The translations under genes and the position numbers were made by a program. A stretch of DNA of 5,386 nucleotides, from the NCBI GenBank assembly GCA_003251955.1, contig QKDV01000052.1, positions 1-5,386 of the forward strand, written 5' to 3'. Numbering within the stretch: the first letter of the stretch is position 1; the number at the start of each line of letters is the position of its first letter. This stretch comes from Methanospirillum hungatei. GTDB lineage: Archaea; Halobacteriota; Methanomicrobia; Methanomicrobiales; Methanospirillaceae. This document shows, in pieces, positions 4,621 to 5,386 of the stretch. Below the pieces are notes generated by a model that was not told where the DNA came from, ran no database searches, and saw nothing but the letters and a program-made list of their open reading frames with translations.

Positions 4621-5386
4621 CTCCCCCTGATGGGAGTGCTACAACGCGGTAGTCTCCATACTTTAATACCGGGCTTCCCCGGTCTGCTTTTGTGACCAGC
4701 CAGGCATTTCCTGAGGTCTGCGTTTTATTATCCAGTTCTGTTACCCTGTCTCCTAGCCAGAATTTGAGCGTATAATAGACCATCTGATCCCATCCATCTG
4801 TATCCGATGCTGTATCCCAGAGAATCTCTGCTTGTTCACCTGGTAATGAGTTGATCGCCTGGCAGAAGGGGAGTGTTGATCCGAAACCCATGGCAGTCTG
4901 GACCTCCCATGCTGTTATTGCAGTCGAACTAAATAGGGTGAGTAGAATTATCAGGACGAGATAAGGAATAATCCCTTTTTTGAATCTTATGACTATTCCA
5001 GAGAGAAGGATAAGAAGACCTCCTATGAGAAGGGAAAGTAATGGTACCAAACTTCCTGCAGTCAGGGAGTAAAGGTAAAAAATTGCTGCATTATTGTTTG
5101 GCTGGTGAGCGAATGGGAGCATCACTGCCATTGTCATTATAACTGTAATGAAGAGGTATGCAATAGCAGGCTTCACAAATGCAGTCAAGTCTCCTGCAAG
5201 TGCAAGCCTCTCAAGTCCGATGATCCCGGCTATGATTATCAGTGGGATGATTGCGTCTACATATCTCCCACATATCGAATACTCATATGAGAGGTTGCAC
5301 ATGTGGGCCATGGTGAATAAGAACAGGATAATTGAGAATATTGAACTGTAAAGAAGGGTTGGAATGCTACCAGACGGTGTATCATG
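4598..5386 (-). CDS. Polytopic membrane protein, C-terminal part, possible GT-C glycosyltransferase (partial)
   Basis: The reading frame is open to the right edge, so the true start lies outside; 262 residues are visible. About five hydrophobic segments can be seen: roughly visible residues 8-27, 42-60, 71-92, 100-135 (one long or two short) and 140-163. A hydrophilic tail of about 100 residues follows, rich in aromatic and acidic residues, with YYTLKFWLGDRV in its middle. The segment CGRYVDAIIPLIII (39-52) resembles the G-R-Y-x(5)-P motif before a membrane helix in many GT39/ArnT-like GT-C glycosyltransferases that use lipid-linked sugars; this is the only basis for that suggestion. Another polytopic envelope protein cannot be excluded. 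The gene looks AT-richer than its neighbours, and its stop lies within tmk. An internal ATG at 5311 is not a credible start because hydrophobic sequence in frame precedes it. Confidence 0.7.
   Translation of the reverse strand, partial: HDTPSGSIPTLLYSSIFSIILFLFTMAHMCNLSYEYSICGRYVDAIIPLIIIAGIIGLERLALAGDLTAFVKPAIAYLFITVIMTMAVMLPFAHQPNNNAAIFYLYSLTAGSLVPLLSLLIGGLLILLSGIVIRFKKGIIPYLVLIILLTLFSSTAITAWEVQTAMGFGSTLPFCQAINSLPGEQAEILWDTASDTDGWDQMVYYTLKFWLGDRVTELDNKTQTSGNAWLVTKADRGSPVLKYGDYRVVALPSGGVTSKFSS
4668..4691 (+). terminator. Candidate hairpin terminator downstream of tmk
   Basis: ACCGGG-CTTC-CCCGGT (4668-4683) forms a perfect 6-bp GC-rich stem with a 4-base loop and is followed after four bases by TTTT (4688-4691). 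It starts 48 bp after the tmk stop. An additional ACTCCC-N6-GGGAGT stem (4620-4637) begins on the last base of the tmk stop codon. Both lie inside the opposing coding region, so the structures could be incidental; archaeal termination mostly needs the T-run, which is short here. Confidence 0.35.

Noticed and set aside
5148..5351. Plus-strand short frames opposite the membrane-protein gene
   Set aside because: The minus frame is open across the whole region and encodes convincing membrane helices; the plus frames are its mirror image.

Overview
The window looks like chromosomal DNA from a methanogenic euryarchaeon, most likely in or near the order Methanomicrobiales. The best evidence is a complete mfnB gene (methanofuran biosynthesis), an archaeal-type thymidylate kinase of the 'ADH' variety, an archaeal IMP dehydrogenase, TATA-box promoters with little or no 5' leader, and Shine-Dalgarno sites matching the archaeal 16S rRNA tail. 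The order is an inference from protein flavour, not a database match. Every gene is compactly packed. There are no RNA genes, insertion sequences, CRISPR arrays or phage genes.

Left part (1-1167, minus strand): a two-gene stress operon. A winged-helix regulator starts at a GTG codon (1120) and is followed, with a 20-bp overlap, by a small alpha-crystallin/Hsp20-like protein. A T7 run just after the hsp20 stop probably ends the transcript. A perfect 8-bp-arm palindrome, TCACTAAC-N5-GTTAGTGA, sits at 1117-1137 between a TATA box and the regulator, and its proximal arm contains the start codon. Its core is exactly the CTAAC-N5-GTTAG motif reported for the Archaeoglobus fulgidus heat-shock regulator HSR1 (AF1298), which also heads an operon with hsp20. 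This is the most informative signal in the window: it points to an autoregulated, probably leaderless HSR1-type heat-shock operon in a methanogen.

Middle (1168-3316, minus strand): mfnB and guaB, separated by one base and surely co-transcribed. MfnB makes the furan precursor of methanofuran. GuaB (IMP dehydrogenase) is the committed step to GMP/GTP, which also feeds methanopterin and F420 synthesis.

Right (3344-4620, plus strand): divergent from mfnB across a gap of only 27-42 bp lies a HisA-related TIM-barrel protein of unknown function (COG1411 type), overlapping a thymidylate kinase gene (tmk) by 7 bp. The shared gap carries an inverted repeat, TGCATA-N5-TATGCA, that covers the mfnB start codon. 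tmk runs 23 bp into the 3' end of a convergent, AT-richer gene for a polytopic membrane protein (4598-5386, minus strand). That gene is cut by the window edge and is probably the C-terminal part of a GT-C type glycosyltransferase or a relative.

The first 75 bases hold no gene I can support beyond the terminator-like T-run.
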